The notes under the pieces were generated by a model, which worked only from the letters and a program-made list of their open reading frames with translations, did no database searches and was not told the DNA's origin. A stretch of 64,000 nucleotides of DNA, taken from Ferruginibacter sp. Lineage in GTDB: Bacteria > Bacteroidota > Bacteroidia > Chitinophagales > Chitinophagaceae. Location of the stretch: the NCBI GenBank assembly GCA_019638485.1, contig JAHBTP010000001.1, positions 558,001 through 622,000 of the forward strand, in the 5' to 3' direction. Positions 1-10,531 of this stretch are shown here, piece after piece (the first letter of the stretch is position 1; every line of letters starts with the position of its first letter). Both the position numbers and the translations under genes were made by a program.

Positions 1-3000
1 GATATTAACTCAACCACCCAAGTTACTGTTGTGATTTCTAACAGCAACGGTTGTACTTTGGAACTGAATACTATAATGATAACTGTATTGCCGGCGCCTG
101 TAGGGATATTGAGTGCAGCAGAAAATTCGGGTATTGCTTCAAATGATAACATCATTTGTTCAGGGGCCTCAGTAACCTTTACTGCAACTTCAGGTTACCA
201 ACATTATGAATTCTTTCTAAATAATATTTCGGTTCAAAGCAGCTCTTCAAATATTTTCTCTTCATCTGCTCTGGCTGATGGCGATGTGGTGTCTGTTGAA
301 GTATTATCCAATAATGGTTGCTCTTTGAGCTACAATACAGTTGTTATTACAGTGCATAGTAATCCGGTGCAGCAACCTATTACCGGAAATCCGGAGACAT
401 GTGTAAACACATCATCCAATTTATATAATTCAAATCCGGGAGGGGTGTGGTCTAGCACTAACTCTACCGTTGCTTCTATTCATGCTGCAACAGGCGTAGT
501 GAGTGGTCATGTTCCGGGAATTGTAACTATTACTTATTCTGTTACTAACGTTAACGGATGTACTACATTAAGCACAACTCCATTTGAAGTATATGCGCTA
601 CCCGTGCCAACCCTAACTGGTCCAAATCCTTTCTGCCCGGGTACAACGGCAGAATATCTTACAGAATCCGGTCAGTTTAACTATGTTTGGACAATTACAG
701 GCGGAACAATTGTATCAGGAGGAACATCGGCTGATGATAATGTATTGGTTGATTGGAACCTTCCGGGTGTAAAGTCTATTTATGTTAACTATACAAATGC
801 AAATGGTTGTTCCGGTGCAACGAGTACAACGGTTACCGGCTCCACGGGTACTATACCGGTTATAGCCGGGCCCACTGCTGCATGTGCTCAGTCGGCCAAT
901 CATTTATATACAACTCAATCCAATCAAAGTGATTATGTATGGAGTGTAATTGGCGGAAATATTTCATCTGGCGGAACTTTAAATGATGATCAGGTTACTA
1001 TTACCTGGACCACTCCCGGAATAGGAAAAGTGTTGGTAAATTTCACTGATATAAACGGATGTTCGGCAGCTTCTGAAACAGTATTTCCTGTAACAGTACA
1101 TACCTTGCCAACAGCCACTATTGGTGGAGCAACATCGGTATGTTTAAATTCAGCTTCACCGCTAATTACTTTTACCGGGTCAAATGGTTCAGCTCCCTAT
1201 ACTTTCTTTTACAATATCAATGGTGGTGCACCGCAAACGATAACCACTGTTTCCGGTAATTCAATTGCTATAAGCGTACCTACATCTATTGATGGTACTT
1301 TTACCTATAATCTTATTTCTGTTTCAGATGCTAACAGTTGCTCACAAACGCAGTTGGGTAATGCTGCTGTAATAGTAAATGAGTTGCCCATGGCGTCCAT
1401 ATTGGGAAATAATACAGTGTGCTTGAATACGCCTGCAAATATCACCTTTACCGGAACCCATGGAACAGCACCTTTTACCTTTTACTATCGAATAAATGGA
1501 GGAGCTGTTCAAACGATATCTACAGTTGTTGGAAATAGTATAGTGCTTGCAGCCAATACATCTTCTGCAGGAACATTTGAATATACATTACAGCAAGTTA
1601 CCGATGCTAATGGGTGTAGTATAGGAGTAGCTGATACTATTTCTATTGTAGTGAATCCATTACCAACAGCTACTATTTCGGGCAGCACTTCCGTTTGTAT
1701 TTTTGCGGGTCAGCCTGAGGTTACCTTTATGGGAAGTAATGGTACAGCTCCTTATACATTTTATTATCGTATAAATGGAGGTTCTTTGCTTTCCGGCACT
1801 TCAACCGGCTCCATACTTACGGTGTCTGCTCCTACAAATACTTCCGGAACATTTATTTATACTTTAGAAAGTGTAACAGATGCCTCTTCTACGTCTTGTA
1901 ATCAACCCCAATCAGGTAGTGTAACCATAACCGTTACTCCAGCCTCGGTGGGTGGTGTGTTAAGTGGAAGCACCAATGTTTGTACAGGAGTAAACAGTAC
2001 CCTATTAACCGTTGGCGGTTATACCGGAGCTATCTATGATTGGGAGTACTCTACTGATGGTGGTGGTGTATGGTCGTCTATTGGTTTTATTGGTAATACT
2101 TATACGGTTACCAATCTTGTCCAAACTACACAATATCGTGTTGTTGTGAAAAGCGGAAATTGTGCAGAAGCATTTTCAACAGTAGCCACAATTACTGTAA
2201 CCCCTGCTACATTGGGAGGAGCAGTGACTTCAGATGCTACCGTTTGTGCTTCAGCAAATAGCGGATCGCTTTCATTAAGCGGCTATGTAGGTAGTGTGTT
2301 AAGATGGGAGAGTAGTACAAACGGAGGGGTTACCTGGACAAACATTGCCAATACTACTGCTTTTCTTAACTATACAAATCTAAATTCAACCACCATTTAT
2401 AGGGCGCTGGTATCAAATTCCCCATGTAGTGTGGTGTATTCGTCAATAGCTACCATTACAGTTAACGCACGTCCAACAGGTGTGCTTTCAGGAACTGCAC
2501 AAATGTGTATTGGTACAGGTACAAATCTAACACTAACGGTAACGGGTAATGGTTCAATATCAGGTACATTGAGTGGCGGAATTTCATTTAGTGGCATTGC
2601 TCCCACTATTATTATACCTGTTAATCCGGTAACCAATACCACCTACACCATTTCTTCATTAAGTGATGATAACTGTACAGCGTTGCCGGTAAACCTTAGT
2701 GGTTCAGCAACTATAACTGTAAATCCATTGCCGACGGCATTCACTATAACTCCTTCTTCGGTTACAATATGTGAAGGTGCAATACAAGCACTTACTGCAG
2801 TAGGTGGCGCGCCGGTAAATGGCTCGAAAACGGCGGCATCCGGAAATATAAATGTCAATATTCCGGATAAATCTCTTTTCGGAGCTACCGGAGTATTAAC
2901 TCGCACATTGAACATATCTGGTATTCCTGTAAATGCTGTAATTACCAGCATCGTAGTTACTTACCGAATATCACACACAGCAACAGGAGATTTAAATATT

Positions 3001-6000
3001 AATTTAAAAGCACCGAACGGAAATATTCTTAATTTGGTAAACCAACGAGGTGGTACAGGTGATGACTTTAATACAACCACCATCAGTAGTTTATCATCAA
3101 CACCCATTACTACCGGAAGTAATCCTTATAATAATACCTATGCAGCAGATGCAAAGAATGCCATAGGTTCGCCTGCTAATCAATCAAACGTAACCAATTT
3201 TGCAGGTTTATATGGAGTGCCAAATGGTACATACACCCTTATTGTTGAAGATGATGTATTGTATAGGAGTCGGTTCCAGACAAATACCGGAAAATTGAAT
3301 CATTGGAATATTACCGTGAACTATACCGTGCCATCAACACTTAATTCAACATGGTCACCGCTTACAGGATTGTTTTCAGATGCCGGAGGAACAGTTGCCT
3401 ATTTAGGACAAAATTTAACCACTGTTTATACCAGCCCTTCTGCAGGCGCACATGTATATACCGCAACATTTACTAACAGCAATGGTTGTAGCAATACTAG
3501 CAATGTAAACGTAAATGTAAATCCATCGCCTCAGGTTACAATAAGTGCTGATTATTGCGCTATACCGGGAAAAATTCAATTAACAGCCAGTGCAACTCCT
3601 GCCCCAATAAATTATATATGGAGTACAGGAGAAACGACTCAAACCATTGAAGTAGATGAAGTAGGTGTATATGATGTGACTGTAACCGCTGCCACAGGAT
3701 GTATGGGAAATGCCAGCATAGGTGTTGCACAAGAACTGGTGGTGAATGGTGATTTTGAATTGGGAGATACAGGATTTTTTACCGAATATGATTATGCAAC
3801 CGGATTTAATCTCTGGCCTGAAGGTGAATATGCAGTAGATGATGATGCGCATTTATATCATACTAACTTCTATGGAAGGGATCATACTACACCTGCACAA
3901 ACCGGTAATTTTATGATGATTAATGGTAGTACCAGTTTGATTGGTAATCCTGCACGGCCTCGTATTATTTGGCAACAAACAGTGAATGTTTTACCTTTTA
4001 CTGATTATTATTTCAGTGCATGGGCTATGAATCTCAACCCTGCCTCTCCGGCTAAATTACAATTTGAGATAAACGGCATTGCTGTTGGTACGATTGCAGA
4101 TTTAAGTACTGCGCCAAAGCCGACAAATAATAGCCAGGTTAATATTAATAACTGGATTCGCTTTTATAGTAATCCTACCTGGAATTCCGGAACAAATACA
4201 ACTGCAATAATAAAAATAGTCAATTTAAATACTGTTGCAGGAGGTAATGATTTTGGATTGGATGATATATCGTTCGGAACATTACGTCCGTTTATCAGTT
4301 TAATTTCAGCACCGGGTACAGATGCTCAAACAGTATGTGCTAATTCACCCATTGATGATATAATTTATGCAGCAGCAAGTGGTGCCGCCGGTCCAACGGT
4401 AACTGGTTTACCGGTTGGCGTAACCTCAATTTTTAATGGTTCTACACTTACTATTTCCGGAACGCCAACAGTGCCCGGCTCGTATGGATATACTGTTTCT
4501 ACAACAGGTACATGTAATCCTACAACTGTTACCGGAACAATAACTGTTCAACATCAAACCATTTCGCTTGCTGCAGGAAGCGGCGCATTATCCACTTGTG
4601 TAAACCAACCTATAATACCTGTTCAGTTTACCCTGGGTGGAACCGCTACTGGCGCTACTGTTACCGGGCTTCCTGCAGGAGTAACGGGAACGGTTAGTGG
4701 TAATATACTTACAATTAGCGGAACCCCTACTGCTACAGGGTTATTTAGTTACTTGGTAACTACAGTGGGTACATGTACACCGGTTACAGCTAATGGTTCA
4801 ATTGAAGTTAAATCACAAACCATTGGTTTGTTTTCCGGAAGTGTAAATCAAACACGTTGTGTAAATACTGCCATAACAAATATTGTTTTCCAAATTGGTG
4901 GTACAGCAACAGGAGCATCAGTGAGTGGCTTACCGGCAGGTGTTAACGGGAACTATAGTGGTGGATTATTTGTGATAAATGGTACACCTACTGTTTCGGG
5001 TATTTATAATTATACTGTAACTACATCCGGAAGTTGTAACCCAACAACTAAAAGCGGTACTTTAACCATTAATCCGGCGGCAGCTATTGTGCTTTCTTCA
5101 GCATCCGGCTCAGATTATCCTACATTATGTATCAATACAGCACTTACTGATATTACCTATGCGATTTCGGGTGGAGGAACAGGAGCAACAATAAGCGGTT
5201 TGCCTGCAGGACTAACGGGAACGTATAGTAGTGGAATATTTACAATTAGTGGAACGCCTACAGTAAGAGGTGTGTTTAATTACACCGTGCATACTACAGG
5301 AACCTGTGCTCAAACCACTGCAACCGGAACCATTACTGTTCAAGGCTCAACAGTTGCCTTATCATCCGGACAAGCAAATCAAACCGTATGTAATAATACT
5401 TCTATAAATAATATAGTTTTCAATATAGGCGGAACCGGAACGGGGGCTACAGTGAGTGGATTGCCAAGTGGAGTAACTGGAGTATATAGTGGTGGACAAT
5501 TTACCATTAGTGGCACACCCACACAATATGGCACCTTTGCATATACCATTGTTGCTACAGGAAGTTGCGATGGAGAAACTGCCGGTGGAGTATTAACAGT
5601 GGGTATTGGCTCTGTTGGCGGCACCTTGCCTGATGTGTATGCTTGTAATAATGGTGGCGGTATGTTAATGCTGAGTGGCCAAAATGGGAATGTGGTTCGC
5701 TGGGAAAAAAGTATTGATGGTGGAACAAGCTGGACAAACATCGCTAATATAACCAATGTGCTCACCTTTAGTAATATCACAGCTCCTGTATTGTATAGAG
5801 TGATGGTTAAACAAGGCTCGTGCCCTGCTGTTTATTCTAATATTGCTACTTCAGGCGTATTAAATATGTGGACAGGTGCGGTAAACAATGATTGGTTTAC
5901 TGCAGCTAACTGGAGTAATAACACCTTGCCATCTATGAGTTGTTCAGATGTAATTATTCCTTCCGTTGTCGCACCTGCCGTTTATCCGGTTTTAGCTTCG

Positions 6001-8196
6001 GGTACTGCATCTGTAAAAAATATTATTATTCATTCAGGAGCATCATTAACCATGAGTAGTGGAACAATGGAAATATCCGGCACAATAACCAACAACGGTA
6101 TTTTTAATGCAAAGGATGGAACTATTCATTTAAATGGAAATACAGCTCAAACTATTCCTGCAAATACCTTTGTTGATGATGATGTTAATCATTTGTTGAT
6201 AGGTAACAGCAGTTTAGCAGGCGTTACCTTAGCAGGCTCATTGAATATATTAGGGTCACTTAATTTTTCTTCTTTAGGAACAAAGTTTGCAACAGGAGGT
6301 TTTTTAACATTGCGCTCTACTGCTGACAATACTGCATGGGTTGGTAATCTTACAGGTAAAACAATTACCGGCGAAGTAACCGTTGAAAGATATATTCATA
6401 CAGGAACAGGGGCGGGTATGCATCCTAAGTCATGGCAATTACTAGCAGTACCCACTAAAGGAAGCCAAACCATAAAACAAGCATGGCAGGAAGGAGCAAC
6501 ATTTGCCAATCAGAATTTGCGCTCAGGATATGGCACCATGATAACCAGTAAAATCCAGGGAGCATTAGGTTTAGGCTTTGATGCATACACTCCTGCAGGC
6601 GGAACCATGAACAAATATGATGCAATAACCAATCAGTGGGTTGGTGTAGCAACTACCGCATCAACGCCTATTGAAAACAAGAATGGATATATGGTATTGG
6701 TAAGAGGTGATAGAAGTGTGATTACTTCATCGGGAGTACCAAACTCTACCACCATGCGTACACGCGGTAAATTATTTACACCGGGTGCCGATGCTCCTCC
6801 CAGCATTAATGTGGCTGCAGGCAAGTTTGAATCAGTTGGAAACCCATATGCATCTGCCATTGATTTAACAAGTTCAGGAGTGTATACTCATCATTTAGCA
6901 GATGTATATTATTTATGGGATCCACAATTAACAAACCAAGGTGCTAACTCTGCCTATGGTTTGGGTGCATATCAAACCCTAACAAAGGGAATGGATGGTA
7001 ATTATCATGTAACTCCCGGTGGGGGAAGTTATGGTGCCCCGGGGAGTGTGCATAATACCATTGAAAGTGGACAGGCGTTTTTTGTGATATCGTCAGGGCA
7101 AGCAGGTCACATTGACTTTGATGAAAGGGCTAAGGTGCCGGGAAGTAATCTACGGTCTCGCTCATCCTTGCTTACCGAGTCTGAAATACGCGCCAATATC
7201 TATGTGATGAATAATGGATATCAGGTATTGCTTGATGGTGTAGCAACTCAGTTTAATGCTCAATACAATAATGAGGTAAATGTTGATGATGCGCTGAAAT
7301 TGGGAAATTTATCTGAAACATTTTCACTTAAACGGGATAATAAATTATTTGCTGTTGAAAAGAGGGCACCGGTTACAGCCAGTGATACCATATATTATAA
7401 TCTGGGTTTAATGCGTTCACAATCTTATGTATTAGAGATAAATCCTGCTAATATGGATGCTACAGGATTGAGTGCATGGTTGGAAGATTTATATTTACAT
7501 ACCAGCACATCAATAAGCCTGGAGAGTTCAACATCTTATCCATTTACAGTAACTACATCAGCGCCCGAATCGTATGCAGCAAATCGTTTCAGGATTGTGT
7601 TCCGTCAGGTTACTTCTCCGGAGCCTGAAGTGCTAATTATAACAGCAACGGCTGTACGAAGAGCAGATGCTACTATTCATGTGAGCTGGAATGTACTTAA
7701 TGAATCAGGTGTGTCTCATTATGAAGTAGAACGAAGTTCTAATAGAGGGATATTTACCGGAATTTTAACCCGGGAGGCATTGTTAAATAATGGTGGCGAG
7801 GTGAGGTATTCAGATATTGATCACAATCCGATGACAGGGGATAATTACTATCGTATAAAAGCAGTAACAAGAAGCGGAAAGATTTTTTATAGTAAAACAG
7901 TTCAGGTTGTTTCAAAACAAAATGGAGGAGTTGAATTGACTGAAATGGTTACCGTATATCCTAATCCTGTTATGGGCCGCCAGATGAATGTTAGGTTTGA
8001 GAATATGGAATCCGGAAAATATAAGGTTGCTTTATACAATAATAGTGGAGTACGTGTTATTGAAAAAGAAGAAACGATAAAACAACCGGGGTTAACCTTA
8101 CGCTATATGTTAAACCATCTCACCCCAGGTTCATATCGGTTAGTTGTTTATAATATGTCCGGTAAAAAATGGACACAGCAGGTTGTTATTCTTTAA
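1..8196 (+). CDS. Giant T9SS-secreted Ig/PKD-repeat protein, 5' end outside window
   Basis: The reading frame is open from base 1, so the gene starts upstream and the GTG at 31 is not the start; at least 2731 residues are present. Domains in order: Ig/PKD-like repeats; three copies of a ~95-residue unit (about 1100-1950); two Cys-containing Ig-like units (1945-2465); a proprotein-convertase P-domain-like segment (about 2815-3330); a jelly-roll carbohydrate-binding-like segment (about 3735-4290); five tandem ~86-residue Ig-like units with a GLPAGV...ISGTPT core (about 4295-5605); one more Cys-containing Ig unit; then the C-terminal block shared with the other giants (from about 5865), an FN3-like segment (VERS...YYRIKA) and a type A T9SS sorting domain beginning VYPNPV. 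The expected role is surface adhesion or matrix; there is no catalytic domain I recognise. A terminator follows 26 bp downstream. Confidence 0.9.
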   Translation, partial: DINSTTQVTVVISNSNGCTLELNTIMITVLPAPVGILSAAENSGIASNDNIICSGASVTFTATSGYQHYEFFLNNISVQSSSSNIFSSSALADGDVVSVEVLSNNGCSLSYNTVVITVHSNPVQQPITGNPETCVNTSSNLYNSNPGGVWSSTNSTVASIHAATGVVSGHVPGIVTITYSVTNVNGCTTLSTTPFEVYALPVPTLTGPNPFCPGTTAEYLTESGQFNYVWTITGGTIVSGGTSADDNVLVDWNLPGVKSIYVNYTNANGCSGATSTTVTGSTGTIPVIAGPTAACAQSANHLYTTQSNQSDYVWSVIGGNISSGGTLNDDQVTITWTTPGIGKVLVNFTDINGCSAASETVFPVTVHTLPTATIGGATSVCLNSASPLITFTGSNGSAPYTFFYNINGGAPQTITTVSGNSIAISVPTSIDGTFTYNLISVSDANSCSQTQLGNAAVIVNELPMASILGNNTVCLNTPANITFTGTHGTAPFTFYYRINGGAVQTISTVVGNSIVLAANTSSAGTFEYTLQQVTDANGCSIGVADTISIVVNPLPTATISGSTSVCIFAGQPEVTFMGSNGTAPYTFYYRINGGSLLSGTSTGSILTVSAPTNTSGTFIYTLESVTDASSTSCNQPQSGSVTITVTPASVGGVLSGSTNVCTGVNSTLLTVGGYTGAIYDWEYSTDGGGVWSSIGFIGNTYTVTNLVQTTQYRVVVKSGNCAEAFSTVATITVTPATLGGAVTSDATVCASANSGSLSLSGYVGSVLRWESSTNGGVTWTNIANTTAFLNYTNLNSTTIYRALVSNSPCSVVYSSIATITVNARPTGVLSGTAQMCIGTGTNLTLTVTGNGSISGTLSGGISFSGIAPTIIIPVNPVTNTTYTISSLSDDNCTALPVNLSGSATITVNPLPTAFTITPSSVTICEGAIQALTAVGGAPVNGSKTAASGNINVNIPDKSLFGATGVLTRTLNISGIPVNAVITSIVVTYRISHTATGDLNINLKAPNGNILNLVNQRGGTGDDFNTTTISSLSSTPITTGSNPYNNTYAADAKNAIGSPANQSNVTNFAGLYGVPNGTYTLIVEDDVLYRSRFQTNTGKLNHWNITVNYTVPSTLNSTWSPLTGLFSDAGGTVAYLGQNLTTVYTSPSAGAHVYTATFTNSNGCSNTSNVNVNVNPSPQVTISADYCAIPGKIQLTASATPAPINYIWSTGETTQTIEVDEVGVYDVTVTAATGCMGNASIGVAQELVVNGDFELGDTGFFTEYDYATGFNLWPEGEYAVDDDAHLYHTNFYGRDHTTPAQTGNFMMINGSTSLIGNPARPRIIWQQTVNVLPFTDYYFSAWAMNLNPASPAKLQFEINGIAVGTIADLSTAPKPTNNSQVNINNWIRFYSNPTWNSGTNTTAIIKIVNLNTVAGGNDFGLDDISFGTLRPFISLISAPGTDAQTVCANSPIDDIIYAAASGAAGPTVTGLPVGVTSIFNGSTLTISGTPTVPGSYGYTVSTTGTCNPTTVTGTITVQHQTISLAAGSGALSTCVNQPIIPVQFTLGGTATGATVTGLPAGVTGTVSGNILTISGTPTATGLFSYLVTTVGTCTPVTANGSIEVKSQTIGLFSGSVNQTRCVNTAITNIVFQIGGTATGASVSGLPAGVNGNYSGGLFVINGTPTVSGIYNYTVTTSGSCNPTTKSGTLTINPAAAIVLSSASGSDYPTLCINTALTDITYAISGGGTGATISGLPAGLTGTYSSGIFTISGTPTVRGVFNYTVHTTGTCAQTTATGTITVQGSTVALSSGQANQTVCNNTSINNIVFNIGGTGTGATVSGLPSGVTGVYSGGQFTISGTPTQYGTFAYTIVATGSCDGETAGGVLTVGIGSVGGTLPDVYACNNGGGMLMLSGQNGNVVRWEKSIDGGTSWTNIANITNVLTFSNITAPVLYRVMVKQGSCPAVYSNIATSGVLNMWTGAVNNDWFTAANWSNNTLPSMSCSDVIIPSVVAPAVYPVLASGTASVKNIIIHSGASLTMSSGTMEISGTITNNGIFNAKDGTIHLNGNTAQTIPANTFVDDDVNHLLIGNSSLAGVTLAGSLNILGSLNFSSLGTKFATGGFLTLRSTADNTAWVGNLTGKTITGEVTVERYIHTGTGAGMHPKSWQLLAVPTKGSQTIKQAWQEGATFANQNLRSGYGTMITSKIQGALGLGFDAYTPAGGTMNKYDAITNQWVGVATTASTPIENKNGYMVLVRGDRSVITSSGVPNSTTMRTRGKLFTPGADAPPSINVAAGKFESVGNPYASAIDLTSSGVYTHHLADVYYLWDPQLTNQGANSAYGLGAYQTLTKGMDGNYHVTPGGGSYGAPGSVHNTIESGQAFFVISSGQAGHIDFDERAKVPGSNLRSRSSLLTESEIRANIYVMNNGYQVLLDGVATQFNAQYNNEVNVDDALKLGNLSETFSLKRDNKLFAVEKRAPVTASDTIYYNLGLMRSQSYVLEINPANMDATGLSAWLEDLYLHTSTSISLESSTSYPFTVTTSAPESYAANRFRIVFRQVTSPEPEVLIITATAVRRADATIHVSWNVLNESGVSHYEVERSSNRGIFTGILTREALLNNGGEVRYSDIDHNPMTGDNYYRIKAVTRSGKIFYSKTVQVVSKQNGGVELTEMVTVYPNPVMGRQMNVRFENMESGKYKVALYNNSGVRVIEKEETIKQPGLTLRYMLNHLTPGSYRLVVYNMSGKKWTQQVVIL

Positions 8197-8222
8197 AGAA
8201 GTTGTCTCCTGGCTTACATATC

Positions 8223-8252
8223 AAACCCCGCCTAAATAGGTGGGGTTTTTTT
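8223..8252 (+). terminator. Rho-independent terminator after the first giant gene
   Basis: A 10-bp stem (AAACCCCGCC pairing with GGTGGGGTTT, one G-T wobble) with a 6-base loop runs into a T tract of seven. It starts 26 bp after the stop codon. Confidence 0.88.
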
Positions 8253-8730
8253 ATATTGAGGCAAAACCCAAAAATGGTTTTGCAGGTTGAGATTAAAAAT
8301 CGGAATTCTTTTTCTTTTTAAAAATACCTCGTATAGGGGATTAATGGGGTAATGGATAGAGGATAGATATTCCAAAGGGGAGTATCTCCTTAGGCCCAAA
8401 GCAAGGTTCGATTTTTTTGAAGAATATAACAATACTTTAGATGGGGATATTGTGGATGCCAAAACCATCAGACAGATGAGGAACTGATGTTTACACGCTA
8501 AAGCAAATTTCTAAATTATGGAAACATGAAAGAATACCTCGCAACGGTATATGGTGGGTGAAAGTAATAAAATGATGATTATTTTCGACTAACTGCAGTT
8601 GTTTATATTCCCGGGCCGGTATCCCGCTGACCCGATATCAAGATATGAAGTTTAGTGATGCGAAACAATACCTCATGATGGTACTTAGAGGGTACAATTT
8701 TAAAAAGGGGAAACTGCGTTTCCCACCCTG

Positions 8731-8928
8731 TTGCAAAGTTCGATTTTTTGAAAACACAAGATAATACCTCATCATAGTACTTTATGTGTACCACCCCAAA
8801 TATACGGGGAACTGGCGTTTCCCACCCCGTTGCAAAGTTCGATTTTTTGAAAACACAAGATAATACCCCATCATAGTACTTTATGTGTACCACCCCAAAC
8901 AGACGGGGAACTGGCGTTCCCACCCTAA
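8731..8928. repeat. Tandem pair of ~98-bp repeat units
   Basis: Two adjacent units (8731-8829 and 8830-8928) differ by only about five positions by eye, including one single-base deletion. A third, more diverged unit starts at 8929 with a similar spacing of about 97 bp. Near identity suggests recent local amplification or gene conversion. Confidence 0.85.
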
Positions 8929-9028
8929 GCAAAATTCGCATTTATTGAAACATGGGACAATACCTCAACTCGGTACTTTGTAGGGTACTCTACCCCTTAT
9001 GAACGGGGGCTGCGCCCCCTCCCCATTT

Positions 9029-9092
9029 CAAAGTTCGGATTATTTCAAACACGAAACAATACCTCAAATTCGGTATTTATGGAGCATAACGG
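9029..9092. repeat. 64-bp repeat, exact inverted match to 28972-29035
   Basis: Base-by-base reading shows that the reverse complement of this 64-bp segment is identical to 28972-29035, almost 20 kb away. Flanking bases on the GC-hairpin side also match with a few differences. Confidence 0.93.
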
Positions 9093-9143
9093 GGATGCGT
9101 AAACGAATTTTATAATCTATTTAAAAAACTCGCTTTTCCATTT

Positions 9144-9287
9144 TAGTGTTAATAATAACGGTGCCTGCTTTTATTAATCATTTGGTTTGTAGTTAGCAGG
9201 CGTGCCTCTTAGAACAATATTTAAATCTTGGTAGTGCAGACCTAATTTGCCTTGTTTATTCCTTTGCTTTTACCCAAAGAAGGAAAC
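9144..9287. repeat. ~144-bp repeat, inverted match to 29422-29565
   Basis: The reverse complement aligns without gaps to 29422-29565, with roughly nine or ten mismatches by eye. It adjoins the 64-bp exact repeat and belongs to the same composite repeat. Confidence 0.88.
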
Positions 9288-9594
9288 AAAAAATATCAAA
9301 GTTTCCGAAGAAGGAATAAAAAATTTTCTTGCTACGCAACATCGAATAATGCATAGCTGTGCTTTTGTGCTGAAATGTACTAATATGATTTTCAGCAGGA
9401 AAAATCTGTACACATTCGCAGCTATACCCTCCGCTCAATAAATTTTCATACGTCATCCTTCTGATTCCCGGCTATGAATGTAGGAGATTGAAAAGGAAGA
9501 GGAGTGCTTGAACAGCTTTTTGAATAATGGGGAATTAGAAATGGAAATCGATGGTTAAAAAGCAAAGTGAATATATTGAAGTGAAAAAATGCTC

Positions 9595-9737
9595 CACAGG
9601 GAAGTATCCTCTGAGCCCATTCAAAGTTCGTTTTTTAAAATATAGAACAATTCCCCGGAAGGGTACATTTTAGATACCAATACCCCAAACAGAAGGGGCT
9701 AAAGTAAATTTCGGATTTATTTAAACATAAGATAATT
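9595..9737. repeat. Relic repeat units, including a 49-bp direct repeat copy
   Basis: Bases 9619-9660 keep the CAAAGTTCG core of the repeat family. Bases 9689-9737 match 11275-11323 in direct orientation at 47 of 49 positions. The two copies lie just outside the two-gene minus-strand segment. Confidence 0.8.
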
Positions 9738-9760
9738 TCTCATCTTCATAATATGTCAGC

Positions 9761-9912
9761 TAACGCCCGACGGCTTTGCGATGGCGGGGTGTTTTACATC
9801 AAAAGTTCAATCGAAGAACAAATGTTACACCATGCACAAGAATCAAATCGAAGCCGTTTAGCCCTACTTTTGACAGTACTGTGTTACCGGTTCGGGCTTC
9901 TATCATGCGTTA
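9761..9912 (-). other. attC-like recombination site at the 3' end of the acetyltransferase gene
   Basis: Read on the minus strand, TAACGC (9912-9907), a short spacer and GCCCGA (9897-9892) are followed about 120 bases later by TCGGGC (9770-9765) running into GTTA (9764-9761). The outer boxes pair with each other and so do the inner boxes, as in integron attC sites (R''-spacer-L''...L'-R'). The R' box reads GTTAGCT, one base off GTTRRRY. The left boxes overlap the last codons and stop of the acetyltransferase gene, a common cassette arrangement. At 152 bp it is slightly longer than typical attC sites, and the middle does not obviously pair, so the call is tentative. Confidence 0.5.
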
Positions 9913-10529
9913 TTTAATAGGTATTGAAATTTGTCAATAAACAGTCCTACATGGTAACCGTCCATTAGTGCATGGTGTCCGTGAATAGATACAGGTATTT
10001 CTTTCACGCCATTATTTTCGGTCATTTTACCAAATGAAATTTTAGGACAACTATCGGGATGCGAAAAACTTCTTGCGTGTGAAATGCTTGTAAAGTTAAG
10101 CCACGGAATAGCAGAAAAATGAATAACATTTTCTCCTGAAACAGCAGGTAATAAACTGTTTGTGCGTTTTACATTTTCAATTTCTTGCAATGCTTTTTCA
10201 TAAAACTGTTTTTCATCTTCAAAATAGTCCATATAAGCAAAGCCAAATGTTCCATCAGGTCGGTTAATGGTTGGCGAAGCATTTACGGTTGCAAAATCAT
10301 AAACCTGATTTTCAATTATTCGGTATCGGAAATTTTCTACTTCATTAGCTGCTTTCAACGCTCTGTATAGATAATACAAGAAAAAGGAAACACCTTTTTC
10401 TTTTGCTTTCTGGTAGGCAGTTGTGCAATCCACTATTACGGTTACGCCAAAAAATGGTTCTTCAAATTTTGAGAAGAAAAGGAAATGCTCTTTTCTGTTC
10501 CAGTTGTTAAGGTCTATTAATTTTTTCAT
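9903..10529 (-). CDS. CatA-family acetyltransferase (chloramphenicol acetyltransferase-like)
   Basis: The 208-residue length is typical of the trimeric CatA-type O-acetyltransferases, which transfer acetyl from acetyl-CoA. The hallmark HHxxxDG motif is present as HHALMDG at residues 185-191, supplying the catalytic histidine. The segment PWLNFTSISHA before it and the N-terminal W-x-R-x-x-H-F stretch fit the family. The substrate cannot be read from sequence: chloramphenicol is one option, but many environmental members are uncharacterised. It lies 2 bp downstream of the HAD hydrolase gene, so the two are likely co-transcribed. Its last codons overlap the attC-like site, which suggests acquisition as a cassette. 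Confidence 0.85.
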   Translation of the reverse strand: MKKLIDLNNWNRKEHFLFFSKFEEPFFGVTVIVDCTTAYQKAKEKGVSFFLYYLYRALKAANEVENFRYRIIENQVYDFATVNASPTINRPDGTFGFAYMDYFEDEKQFYEKALQEIENVKRTNSLLPAVSGENVIHFSAIPWLNFTSISHARSFSHPDSCPKISFGKMTENNGVKEIPVSIHGHHALMDGYHVGLFIDKFQYLLNNA

Positions 10530-10531
10530 TC

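Larger units (their letters stand above)
8255..9300. repeat. Left block of degenerate intergenic repeats
   Basis: No credible gene lies here. The block is built from degenerate ~100-bp units sharing a core of CAAAGTTCG, a T-rich stretch, TTGAAACAC and AATACCTCA, plus GC-rich hairpins such as GGGGGCTGCGCCCCC at 9005-9019. The order of sub-blocks (about 8610-8720, 8721-8990, 8999-9092, 9144-9287) is reproduced in inverted order and orientation at 29422-29910. Short open frames inside it are by-products of the repeats. Confidence 0.85.

Noticed and set aside
8603..8941. Minus-strand open frame of 112 codons with internal repeats
   Set aside because: It lies entirely in the tandem repeat units. 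Its internal repetition and its similarity to a plus-strand frame near 29742-30017 follow from DNA repeats, and it has no recognisable protein features.
8731..9092. CRISPR-like array
   Set aside because: The period is 97-99 bp and whole units repeat; there are no short identical repeats with unique spacers, and no cas genes are present.
9247..9456. Overlapping short open frames on both strands
   Set aside because: They sit at the edge of the repeat block, carry no motif, and oppose each other in the same DNA.
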